From the NCBI RefSeq assembly GCF_000379465.1, contig NZ_KB905384.1, positions 1-64,000 of the forward strand: a stretch of 64,000 bases of DNA, written 5' to 3'. The notes under the pieces are model-generated. The model worked only from the letters and a program-made list of their open reading frames with translations, had not been told where the DNA came from and did not search any database. Position numbers and translations under genes: made by a program. Source of the DNA: Sciscionella marina DSM 45152 (lineage in GTDB: Bacteria > Actinomycetota > Actinomycetes > Mycobacteriales > Pseudonocardiaceae). Positions 53,955-62,130 of this stretch are shown here, piece by piece; the stretch's first letter is position 1; each line of letters opens with the position of its first letter.

Positions 53955-56900
53955 CGATGTCCCGATTGATGGCGGTCCCCGAGGAAGTCCTGGCCGACCC
54001 GCATCGGTATCGATTGGCCCGGGCCGGGGTGTTCAACGTTTGGCAGTACGACGGACAGATCTTCGAGTTCGCCGATGGGCGGATGCTGTTGCGTGGCGCG
54101 AACGGAGCGGGCAAGTCCAAGACACTGGAGATGCTGCTGCCGTTCGTGCTGGACGGCGACAAGCGGCGACTGAGCGCCTCGGGTGGAGGGCATCACACTA
54201 GTTTGCTGTGGCTGATGCTGGAGAACGGATCCTTCGGTGCGCCGAGTCGTATCGGTTACGTGTGGGTGGAATTCGCGCGCACCGATGAATCCGGGCACCG
54301 GGAGGTTTTCACTTGCGGGGTCGGTATCCGCGCCTCGGAATCGGCGAAGTCGGCTCCCACGTGGTTTTTCACCTCACCGCATGCAGTGGGAGACGGGCTG
54401 GATCTCGCGGACGGTTCAGGCCCGTTGCCTCCGGACCGGTGCCGCGAGGCCGTGGAACCGGACGGCGTGTACTTCGATCAGCATTCCGGGCGGGCCTACA
54501 AGGAGCACGTTGGCCGTACCTTGTTCGGCTTGGAACCCGGTCGGTACGACGAGCTGCTGCGGATGCTGTATTGGCTGCGGCGCCCGCAGGTCGGTGAGGA
54601 CATCGATCCGCGTTCCCTGGCCGAGACACTGTCGGTCGCCTTGCCACAGCTGGACGAGGAACTGCTGCGCTCCACCGGGGAGAGCCTCGATCAGCTCGCT
54701 GACTTCGGCGACCAGATCGACAACTTGGCCCGAGCGACCAGGGCTGTGCGGTCGTTCACCGAGACCTACCGACAGTACGCGGCCACGGTGGTCGGTGAGC
54801 GTGCCCGCGCCGTGCTGGGAGCGATCACCGAGCAGCGCAAACGCCAAGCCACCTTGCGGGACCGCGAGGCCGAACTGGCGGAGGCCGATGAACAGTTGAC
54901 CAGTGCCGAAAACGCTGATGCCGATGCCGAGGAACGACAACGCGAGACCGGCGCCCGCAAGACGCAGCTGGAATCGAGCCCGGAGGCGCGCAGCCAGGAA
55001 ATGCTGCGGCAGAAGGACCGTCGCGCCACCGACCTCGCCAATGCCGCTAGCCGCGCTGAACGAACCGCACGAGACGTGGAAACGGAAGCAAACCTGTTAC
55101 ACGAGGACGTCAGCACCGACGCCGGGCAACTCGGTGCTGAACTGGCCACAATCGCCGGGAACGCCGACAAGCTCGCCAGAAGACTGGTGGACCAACGTGT
55201 CGGCATCACACTCGCGGTGCCTGGATTCGAGAAACCCATGCAGGTGACGGACTCCGAGCGGCTGCGGACTGCGCTCGAGGACCACGCGGCACGGGTCAGC
55301 GAATGCCGCCCTGCGATCGGAACCGCAAGGGCGGCTGTGCAGGTAGTCGGCGAAGCATTGACCGAGTCAGAGAAAGCCGAAAGCGAACGGCAAACAGCCG
55401 AGGAACGCCTAAATGATGCTGAACAAGCGGCCAATAAGTCTGCCGAGCGATTGCAGGCCGCCGAAGAACACGCATCCAGTGCCGAACACGCGTTCACCGT
55501 ACAGCTCACCACATGGCGCACAGACGAGCGAGCCATCCCGTTCGAACTGCCCGAGGAACTGGACACGGCGATGCTGCACGAGCTGCCCAGCCGTGCCCGA
55601 GCGGCAACCGAACCGCACCTCGCCGAGCTGCGTGTGCGCCAGTCTGCCGCCTCGGTGGAACGACAGGGCGCCGAGGGGCGGCTCGGCGAGTTGCGGGAAC
55701 AACGCGCGGCCATCGAGGTCGAACCGGATCCGGCGCCTGCATCACCGGCACTCTCACGCGCGCAAAGGGATCCGGCGACCGGCGACCCGCTGTGGCGGCT
55801 GATTGACTTCGCGGACCAGGTAAGCGCCGAACAGGCTGCCGCGCTGGAAGCTGCACTGGAATCCTCGGGGCTGCTGGACGCCTGGGTGCGATCCGATGGG
55901 GCGGTACTTGACGCGCACACCCACGACGTCGTATTGGCCGCCGGTCCAGCCGCCTCGGGAACGACGCTGCAGGAAGTATTGACACCCGCGCCCGTGGCGG
56001 AATCACCAGTGTCGGCCGACATCGTGCGAGCAGTGCTCCGACGTGTGCAGCTCGGCGGGACCGATGGCGAACAACAGGTACGCGCTGGCCTCGATGGCAC
56101 GTGGCGGCTGGGGCCGCTTGATGGACGGGCTGGGAAACCGGTCGCCCAATACATCGGGGTTCGGGCTCGGACCGCGGAACGCGCTCGTCGCCTCGCCGCT
56201 ATCGACGAACAGATCGACCACAACGAGGCGATCCTCACGGAGGCCGAGCGGATCCTTGAGCAGGTGGGCACTCGGATCGCGGACATTAATGCGTGGCTCG
56301 CCGCGCTGCCGCCGACCGACGAGCTCCGAGATGCGTGGTCGCAGGTTCGGTCCGAACAAGCCGTGCACACCCGGAACCGGGAAGAGCTCGGTATACGCGT
56401 GGATGAAGCGAAACGCAAGCGCACTGTCGCGGCCGCCGCCGCGCGGCAACTAGCCGAACTTGCTGAACTGCATGGTCTGCCGAGTGATCGGGTCGGTCTG
56501 ACCGCGCGCGATAGCGAGCTCGCTGCACTCGACCGGCAGGCACACGACCACGTCGGGCGCTGCCGACGACAGCACAACCCACTGGAGAAGTGGGCGCGCG
56601 ACCGTGCACGAGCCGATACCAAACGCGAGCAAGCCGTGCAGGCAGCAAACGACGCCAGGGCCGCCAGGGAAACCGCAGCCGAGGCCCGTACCGAGTACGA
56701 AACCCTGCGCGACACGCGGGGCGCCGAGGTACAGGAGCTCGAACGGCGATTGCGCGATGTCGAGCGCGAACTTGAGCAGGCTGGTGCCGACCGTAAGGCT
56801 GCGCAGGAGAAGCTGCGCCAATGGAGCAAGGAACGCGGCGCTTATGAAGAACAAGTCAATGGGGCGCGCAAGGCGGTCGAAGACCATACTCCGATACTGG

Positions 56901-58054
56901 TGGCAACGCTGCACACCTTCGGCGCGCTGCACACCGTGGAAGGCTTGCTGGACACAGTACTCGAACGGCCTGCCGATGGTGCCGAGGTCGCCGCCCTGAC
57001 CACCGCCGGAGCATACGCGCCGGGAGAGGCCGTCCCGCAACCCGTTCAGCGGCTTGCCCGCCAGTTCACCAGCCGTGCTCCGGGGCAACCGGTCCGGGGC
57101 ACGACCGTACTGGGCCGGTGGAACGAGCTGCTTGGCAGCGAAGCCGGCTCGACCGATCCCCGCTGGTTCGAACAGCAGGAGGTCATCGTGGTGCTCGGCC
57201 GCGATCAGGCGGGTGAACACCCGATCAGTGTGCTGGCGGGGCGGCTGGACGCCAAACTCGCGGCCGACCGGGAACTGTTCACCGAGCGCGAAGGCCGGAT
57301 TTTCACCGAACATCTGCTTGGTGACCTCGGCGACGCACTACGGACCCACCGCCAGGAAGCCATAGAACTCGTGGCAGCGATGAACCGGCTCCTGAACAAC
57401 GTCAGCACTTCGCAAGGCATCACAGTGCAGCTGGCCTGGCGACTTAAGGACGACGTTCTCCCCGAGGTACGGGAAGCCACCGAACTGCTGACCAAACCAA
57501 TGGGTGCGCTGCTATCCGAGGAACGGCAGCGACTCAAGGACGCGCTTCATCAGCTGATCGAAACCTCCCGAGAAGAGCACCCCGAACTGGACTACGCCGA
57601 ACACCTGCACACGGCATTGGACTACCGGGAATGGTCGGAATTCCGGGTCAGGATCAGCAGACCGGAAGCGCCGGGCGACTGGAAAGACCTGACCCGCCGC
57701 ACTCCGTTATCGCAGGGTGAACAGAAAGTGGTGTGCTATCTTCCGCTGTTCGCGGCCGCGTCCGCACATTTCACCGGCATCGCCGGGGCATCGGCTTACG
57801 CACCACAGTTTATCCTGCTCGACGACGCATTCCCCAAGATCGACGTGAAAACCCACCCGAAACTGTTCGGACTGCTGGTCGACTTCGACCTCGACTTCGT
57901 GATCACCAGCGAACGACTGTGGGGCGATTACGAGACCGTGCCGAAGCTGGCCATCTACGAAGCGCTCCGGTCACCGACCGAACGGGGGATCGCCCAATAC
58001 AAGCACCTTTGGGATGGGCGTAGGCTGCGCGCGGTGGGGATGCAGTCGGTATGA
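53951..58054 (+). CDS. jetC: Wadjet type I SMC ATPase JetC
   Basis: This 1,367-residue MukB/SMC-like protein is of the TIGR02680 family. Walker A is 'LRGANGAGKSKTLEMLLPF' (around residues 45-60). A long coiled coil rich in Glu/Arg/Ala flanks a hinge region (about 600-800). The C-terminal head has the signature-like 'TPLSQGEQKVVCYLPLF' near 1250 and Walker B 'QFILLDDAFPKID' near 1287. It forms the loop-extruding motor that recognises small circular DNA. The GTG at 53951 is coupled to jetB; its stop overlaps jetD as ATGA. No lesion is seen, so the motor should be functional. Confidence 0.95.
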   Translation: MTMSRLMAVPEEVLADPHRYRLARAGVFNVWQYDGQIFEFADGRMLLRGANGAGKSKTLEMLLPFVLDGDKRRLSASGGGHHTSLLWLMLENGSFGAPSRIGYVWVEFARTDESGHREVFTCGVGIRASESAKSAPTWFFTSPHAVGDGLDLADGSGPLPPDRCREAVEPDGVYFDQHSGRAYKEHVGRTLFGLEPGRYDELLRMLYWLRRPQVGEDIDPRSLAETLSVALPQLDEELLRSTGESLDQLADFGDQIDNLARATRAVRSFTETYRQYAATVVGERARAVLGAITEQRKRQATLRDREAELAEADEQLTSAENADADAEERQRETGARKTQLESSPEARSQEMLRQKDRRATDLANAASRAERTARDVETEANLLHEDVSTDAGQLGAELATIAGNADKLARRLVDQRVGITLAVPGFEKPMQVTDSERLRTALEDHAARVSECRPAIGTARAAVQVVGEALTESEKAESERQTAEERLNDAEQAANKSAERLQAAEEHASSAEHAFTVQLTTWRTDERAIPFELPEELDTAMLHELPSRARAATEPHLAELRVRQSAASVERQGAEGRLGELREQRAAIEVEPDPAPASPALSRAQRDPATGDPLWRLIDFADQVSAEQAAALEAALESSGLLDAWVRSDGAVLDAHTHDVVLAAGPAASGTTLQEVLTPAPVAESPVSADIVRAVLRRVQLGGTDGEQQVRAGLDGTWRLGPLDGRAGKPVAQYIGVRARTAERARRLAAIDEQIDHNEAILTEAERILEQVGTRIADINAWLAALPPTDELRDAWSQVRSEQAVHTRNREELGIRVDEAKRKRTVAAAAARQLAELAELHGLPSDRVGLTARDSELAALDRQAHDHVGRCRRQHNPLEKWARDRARADTKREQAVQAANDARAARETAAEARTEYETLRDTRGAEVQELERRLRDVERELEQAGADRKAAQEKLRQWSKERGAYEEQVNGARKAVEDHTPILVATLHTFGALHTVEGLLDTVLERPADGAEVAALTTAGAYAPGEAVPQPVQRLARQFTSRAPGQPVRGTTVLGRWNELLGSEAGSTDPRWFEQQEVIVVLGRDQAGEHPISVLAGRLDAKLAADRELFTEREGRIFTEHLLGDLGDALRTHRQEAIELVAAMNRLLNNVSTSQGITVQLAWRLKDDVLPEVREATELLTKPMGALLSEERQRLKDALHQLIETSREEHPELDYAEHLHTALDYREWSEFRVRISRPEAPGDWKDLTRRTPLSQGEQKVVCYLPLFAAASAHFTGIAGASAYAPQFILLDDAFPKIDVKTHPKLFGLLVDFDLDFVITSERLWGDYETVPKLAIYEALRSPTERGIAQYKHLWDGRRLRAVGMQSV

Positions 58055-59223
58055 CCGAGGTACCCAGGTGGCTGGCCGATCCCGCACTGGAACCGGTATG
58101 GCGCCGAGTGTCCGATGCCCTGGAACAACGCGGACTCCTACCGACCGGGCGTATCGTCTTGACCGGCATGGAACGGACCACTCGGCACGCCGTTGCTGGA
58201 ATCCTCGGTAGACCAGTGCTCACTGACCGGGCACGGATCGACCTTGCGGAACTGGACCAATTCTTACGCGAACGCTCCCGGATCGGCGGACTCCGCGAGG
58301 TCGTGGAAGCCATCCAGGGCGAACCGCTGACCGACAAGGCAGCGCTGCGATCCGCCCACGGTACCTCCCGGCAGGCACCATTTGCAGCAGCGCATGCCTG
58401 GCTGGCCGCCCATCCCGAGACGCGACTGCCATGGGCCGACGAGTGGCTCGCGGGCTTGCGCCGAACCGGATACCTGACCAAACGGCGCAACCCCGTAGCG
58501 TTGATTGAACGCGCACTGGAAATCCTGGCAGAGCGGGACAGCGGAACAGACATCATCTCCCGCGCCGATCTGGCGGCCCGGACCTGCGGAGACGCACACG
58601 CCCTCGACGACGACCGCCCACTGACCCACCTGGTACTGCGTGGACTGGCAACCGCCTATGAGATGGAGTATCCGATATCGGCCACGCAGCGGCGCACACT
58701 CTGGGAACGCGCCAGCGTCCAAACGGACACCGTCTCCTCCACCTGCCTCACCTTCGGTCTGCGCGACGGACTGGCCCACCTCACGCTATGGGACCTCCAA
58801 CGAACAGTGGTGCATGTGCCTTCCAGCAAGATTCTGGTGTGTGAGAACCCCAGAGTGCTCGAAGCCTTCGCCGAACAACGTCCCGAGGTCGCCGTGGTGT
58901 GCACCTCGGGAGAGCCCAACCTCGTCACCCTCGACGTACTACGCACATTGCGAGACAGCCGAGCCGAAATGCGATACCACGGCGACTTCGACTGGCCCGG
59001 AATCGCCATCACCAACCGACTGATACACGCCCTCGGCGTGTGTCCCTGGCGCATGAGCGCCACCGACTACCGACAGGCAGTCCAAAACCTCCCCGACCAA
59101 CTCGAACTAACGGGAGCCCCTGTCATTCCCGACTGGGAAGCCGAACTCGGCCGTGCGATGGTCGAATTAGGGACCGCGGTTCACGAAGAATCCGTTCTCG
59201 AAACACTCATCACCTCATTTTGA
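58051..59223 (+). CDS. jetD: Wadjet type I nuclease subunit JetD
   Basis: These 390 residues are of the TIGR02679/DUF2399 family, with a C-terminal Toprim-type fold: 'KILVCENPRVLEAFAEQRPE' (acidic residue of the Toprim box), 'VVCTSGEPNLVTLDVLRTLR' and 'MRYHGDFDWPGIAITNRLIH' (the DxD motif). JetD is the topoisomerase VI-like endonuclease that cuts plasmid DNA after loop extrusion stalls. The N-terminal half ('RWLADPALEPVWRRVSDALE') is the usual arm. It ends the operon; 300 bases later the convergent pPIWI-RE gene ends. Confidence 0.94.
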   Translation: MTEVPRWLADPALEPVWRRVSDALEQRGLLPTGRIVLTGMERTTRHAVAGILGRPVLTDRARIDLAELDQFLRERSRIGGLREVVEAIQGEPLTDKAALRSAHGTSRQAPFAAAHAWLAAHPETRLPWADEWLAGLRRTGYLTKRRNPVALIERALEILAERDSGTDIISRADLAARTCGDAHALDDDRPLTHLVLRGLATAYEMEYPISATQRRTLWERASVQTDTVSSTCLTFGLRDGLAHLTLWDLQRTVVHVPSSKILVCENPRVLEAFAEQRPEVAVVCTSGEPNLVTLDVLRTLRDSRAEMRYHGDFDWPGIAITNRLIHALGVCPWRMSATDYRQAVQNLPDQLELTGAPVIPDWEAELGRAMVELGTAVHEESVLETLITSF

Positions 59224-59523
59224 TCAGCTAATTCGACGTTTGAACATCTCACAAGGATCTGTGGCAGTCACCAGCAAATCATAAGGACCCGCCCTTTTGC
59301 GTCGTGGTCCGTTGAGTGTCAGATGGACTGCTCTGTCCTGATTTCTTCCCGCAGTACGTCGTTCGGTTCAGGATCACGGGGTGTGGTGTGGTTACCTGGC
59401 CGACTGGCCCTCGAAGGGGACAGCGGTCCATAGGTTTCGCAACAAACTTCCGCGGAGACCGCTGACACCCCAGGGCCACTGCTTCATGGAAAGTGCGACA
59501 GAGGGGGGCGATTGACACATCTA
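59224..59523. other. Convergent gap between jetD and the pPIWI-RE gene
   Basis: No gene is seen. CAGCGGTC and its complement GACCGCTG form an 8-bp stem around a ~28-base loop near 59423-59466, a possible terminator or remnant of a mobile-element end. A minus-strand frame crossing here has no recognisable content. Confidence 0.4.
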
Positions 59524-62130
59524 TCACAGGTTCTCATCGGCGCCAAGAGATGAATCGGCAATGTCGTCCTCGTCTTGATCCTCGGCGGCGACTGGTTCCT
59601 CAGTGTTGTTTTTGGCTTCTTCGCTGCGGTAGTCGGGGTGGTCTTCGTCCGCGTGGGCAGCATAGTGGAGTGGTTCTGGGTAAAGTGTTCGTCCGTCCCA
59701 TGATGCTGATTGGTCGCATAGGCGCGCACTTAGCGCGGTCAGGGTGGTCGGTTCCCAGGTGCCAGCGTTGATGATCGCGATTTGGATTGCTGTGTAGGCG
59801 TGCCAGTTCCGCCTTTTCTGCCACTCGAGGTCCTCGGGTAGGGTCCATCGGGTAAATTTCGCTCCGGTGTCGCCCCATTTTGCCGAGTAGGTTCGGGATA
59901 CACCGGCAAGCAGCCAGACGGGATATTTTCCTTCTTCGAGTTTGTAGATTTTCCGCCCGGGAGCGGCGGGCTGTTGGGGATCGGCGGGAAGGTTAGCCCT
60001 ATCGAGTCGAGTTACTGGGCGCCCGATTTCGGTGACGTCATCATTGCAGCGGATGACCGCAACGTCGGTTCCGGTGGCGCGTAGGCTGTCGCCGGGTAGC
60101 TCGGCGTTGGGAGTGCTGCTGTTTTGGAGACCCGGCCAGATCGTGCGAGTAGCTTGGGCGTCAACGAATATCACGACCGGCAGGTTTGTGTTGTCCTGGT
60201 CGCTGCTGAGTTCGGCCAGCGCATGCTCGACGTGCTCGCGAGTGCGGGCCGCCTTGTCAGCGTAGCGGCCGAGTAGCCTGTCACCTAGTGTGTTCGCGTG
60301 AAAGTTCGCGAGTGCTGGTCCGATCGGCTGCCATGAATTCCGGTATTCGCTATACATGGAGACTGGCCAACTTGCCGCTGGATCCGGTGTGGCGCGTAGG
60401 GCCACCATGGTGAGGATCAAGGGTGGATCCTCGTCACCAGTACCAGTTTGCTGGCGGCGGGCATGGATACCGACCAGTAGAGCCGGGCAGTTCAGTTGCT
60501 GTCGCAACCTGGGGTCTGTGGTGGCGCGGGCGACGCGGTGATCGATGATCCCTGCGTTGAGAAGTAGGCCGCGCAGGGATGCTCGGGTTGCTTCTCTTTT
60601 TCTTTTCGGGGTGGCGGGTTGAGCGTCGTCCGGAAGGTTCACCGGTTCGGTGGCGAGGAACTGTACCGGTATTGTGAGACGTCCTAGAAGTCGACGGAGG
60701 TGCGGTTTGGCATCGTGAATGATCTCGAGTTGGGGATGGTATTCGGTTTCTATCCACGCGGCGACGAGTTCGTCGTCAGTGGTCGTGACCGGCAGTCTGG
60801 CGCAGAGCGCGGCCCTGTTCACGTGCCCGTGGGCGAGTAGCTCCGGGCAGTGGTGGGCGAGCAGGTCGAGGCGCTCGTTGATGGGTGTTCTGTGGTCGTC
60901 GGCCGTAAGGGCGAAGGGGCGTCCTGCAAGTGCCTGTAACTCGGTGGTCATGCGCGTGCGGGCCTCGACCGTAGCGTAGAGGCAGAGGATGACGGTCCGG
61001 CGGTGACCGGTGGAATTGATTGCGCTTGCAGGCAGTCCGCCGGGGGTGTGTTTCCTGATCGGCTTGATGAGTTTTACTTGGTCGTCGATGGTGTAGCCGA
61101 GCGGTTCGAGTTCGGGCAGGTTTTCACGTACGTGCTCGTGCAGACGAAGCATGAATCGTGCGCCCAGTCCATATCCGAGTGGATGATGTCGGTTCTTCGC
61201 GATCTGGGGCCTGATCGGTCCGGGGGTTGACGGTAGCTGTTCTGGTAATGATGGCAATGGGTCAAGATCGCAGGTTTCGACGATCTTGGGGACGGCTTGG
61301 TTGAGATGATGCGAATAGGTTGTTGTGTCGGTTTCTTTGTCGTGGTGCGGACGGTGCTTGACGGGCAGTCGCAGCATTGGCGTTTCCGTACCTGTCCGCG
61401 CAATCCAAAGGTTTCTGGTGCCGGGCCATCGGTTGGCGATCCGAGTGAGGTGGCCGTCAAAGCAGACGATCAGGTCGTCGATGCCACGCATGGTGGCTAG
61501 GCGTAGATCGACGCGTGCCATCGCGTGAGCAGTGTCGTCGTTGTTGCGGATGAGGTCACGTTCGTCCCAGGTAAGGAGGCTTCCGTCGGTGTCGAGGCGG
61601 AGCGGCATCGGTCGGTGCCCGTCAATGCGCAGGACGGTGCCGGCGAGGTGCTGCATGATCTGCCATGCGGCGATGCGGAAGACCCAGTTGGGTGCCGACG
61701 GGGCTTCACCAGCGTGGTACGTGATCGCCTCACGTACAAGGCGATGGGGATCGGGTTCGGGTAGTAGATGCGCCAGCTCTGGTTGGCCTCGGCCCCTGCG
61801 GTGGTGTCGTTCCCAGGTGTCTACCGCGATCCGGAAGCTGTGGTTGAACGGTCTGCTAGTGACCAATAGCATGCGTTCACCAGCTGCACGTTCGGAATCG
61901 GTGAGGTCGGATTCGGCGAAGAGCCTCACGAACTGTCCGGTGGTGGCGCACAGCGCTGTGGTGAGCCAGCTGTAGCTCGGGCGTGTCGGCTTCCCCCGGT
62001 ACATGTCAAACGGTAAGGCGTCCCAGGCGTCTTGGAACTCCGCCGTCAGTGGGTAAGCGGTGATCGTGCCAAGCATGCGGTCGAGGTGGCTTCGCGGAAG
62101 GCGGAAGGCGAGTGTGGACAGCACGGTCAC
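59524..62130 (-). CDS. pPIWI-RE family protein (MID/RNase H-fold PIWI)
   Basis: This 868-residue protein matches the pPIWI-RE family (DUF3962 N-terminal region plus MID and RNase H-like PIWI modules). The N-terminus has 'FDMYRGKPTRPSYSWLTTAL' and 'NWVFRIAAWQIMQHLAGTVL'. The middle has 'ALVVG'-type core strands ('ALLVGIHARRQQTG'). The RNase H-fold part begins 'LPVVIFVDAQATRTIWPGLQ' near residue 655, with the first catalytic Asp, and ends 'TRWTLPEDLEWQKRRNWHAY'. A disordered acidic tail (DQDEDD...) closes it. The family is proposed to recognise RNA-DNA hybrids of invading replicons together with a helicase and a nuclease. It overlaps the helicase gene by ATGA. Confidence 0.85.
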   Translation of the reverse strand: MTVLSTLAFRLPRSHLDRMLGTITAYPLTAEFQDAWDALPFDMYRGKPTRPSYSWLTTALCATTGQFVRLFAESDLTDSERAAGERMLLVTSRPFNHSFRIAVDTWERHHRRGRGQPELAHLLPEPDPHRLVREAITYHAGEAPSAPNWVFRIAAWQIMQHLAGTVLRIDGHRPMPLRLDTDGSLLTWDERDLIRNNDDTAHAMARVDLRLATMRGIDDLIVCFDGHLTRIANRWPGTRNLWIARTGTETPMLRLPVKHRPHHDKETDTTTYSHHLNQAVPKIVETCDLDPLPSLPEQLPSTPGPIRPQIAKNRHHPLGYGLGARFMLRLHEHVRENLPELEPLGYTIDDQVKLIKPIRKHTPGGLPASAINSTGHRRTVILCLYATVEARTRMTTELQALAGRPFALTADDHRTPINERLDLLAHHCPELLAHGHVNRAALCARLPVTTTDDELVAAWIETEYHPQLEIIHDAKPHLRRLLGRLTIPVQFLATEPVNLPDDAQPATPKRKREATRASLRGLLLNAGIIDHRVARATTDPRLRQQLNCPALLVGIHARRQQTGTGDEDPPLILTMVALRATPDPAASWPVSMYSEYRNSWQPIGPALANFHANTLGDRLLGRYADKAARTREHVEHALAELSSDQDNTNLPVVIFVDAQATRTIWPGLQNSSTPNAELPGDSLRATGTDVAVIRCNDDVTEIGRPVTRLDRANLPADPQQPAAPGRKIYKLEEGKYPVWLLAGVSRTYSAKWGDTGAKFTRWTLPEDLEWQKRRNWHAYTAIQIAIINAGTWEPTTLTALSARLCDQSASWDGRTLYPEPLHYAAHADEDHPDYRSEEAKNNTEEPVAAEDQDEDDIADSSLGADENL

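Noticed and set aside
54766-56829. Minus-strand 687-residue frame, very rich in Ser, Arg and Cys
   Set aside because: It is the antisense shadow of the jetC coiled coil; composition is that of reversed high-GC coding DNA and no family pattern is present.
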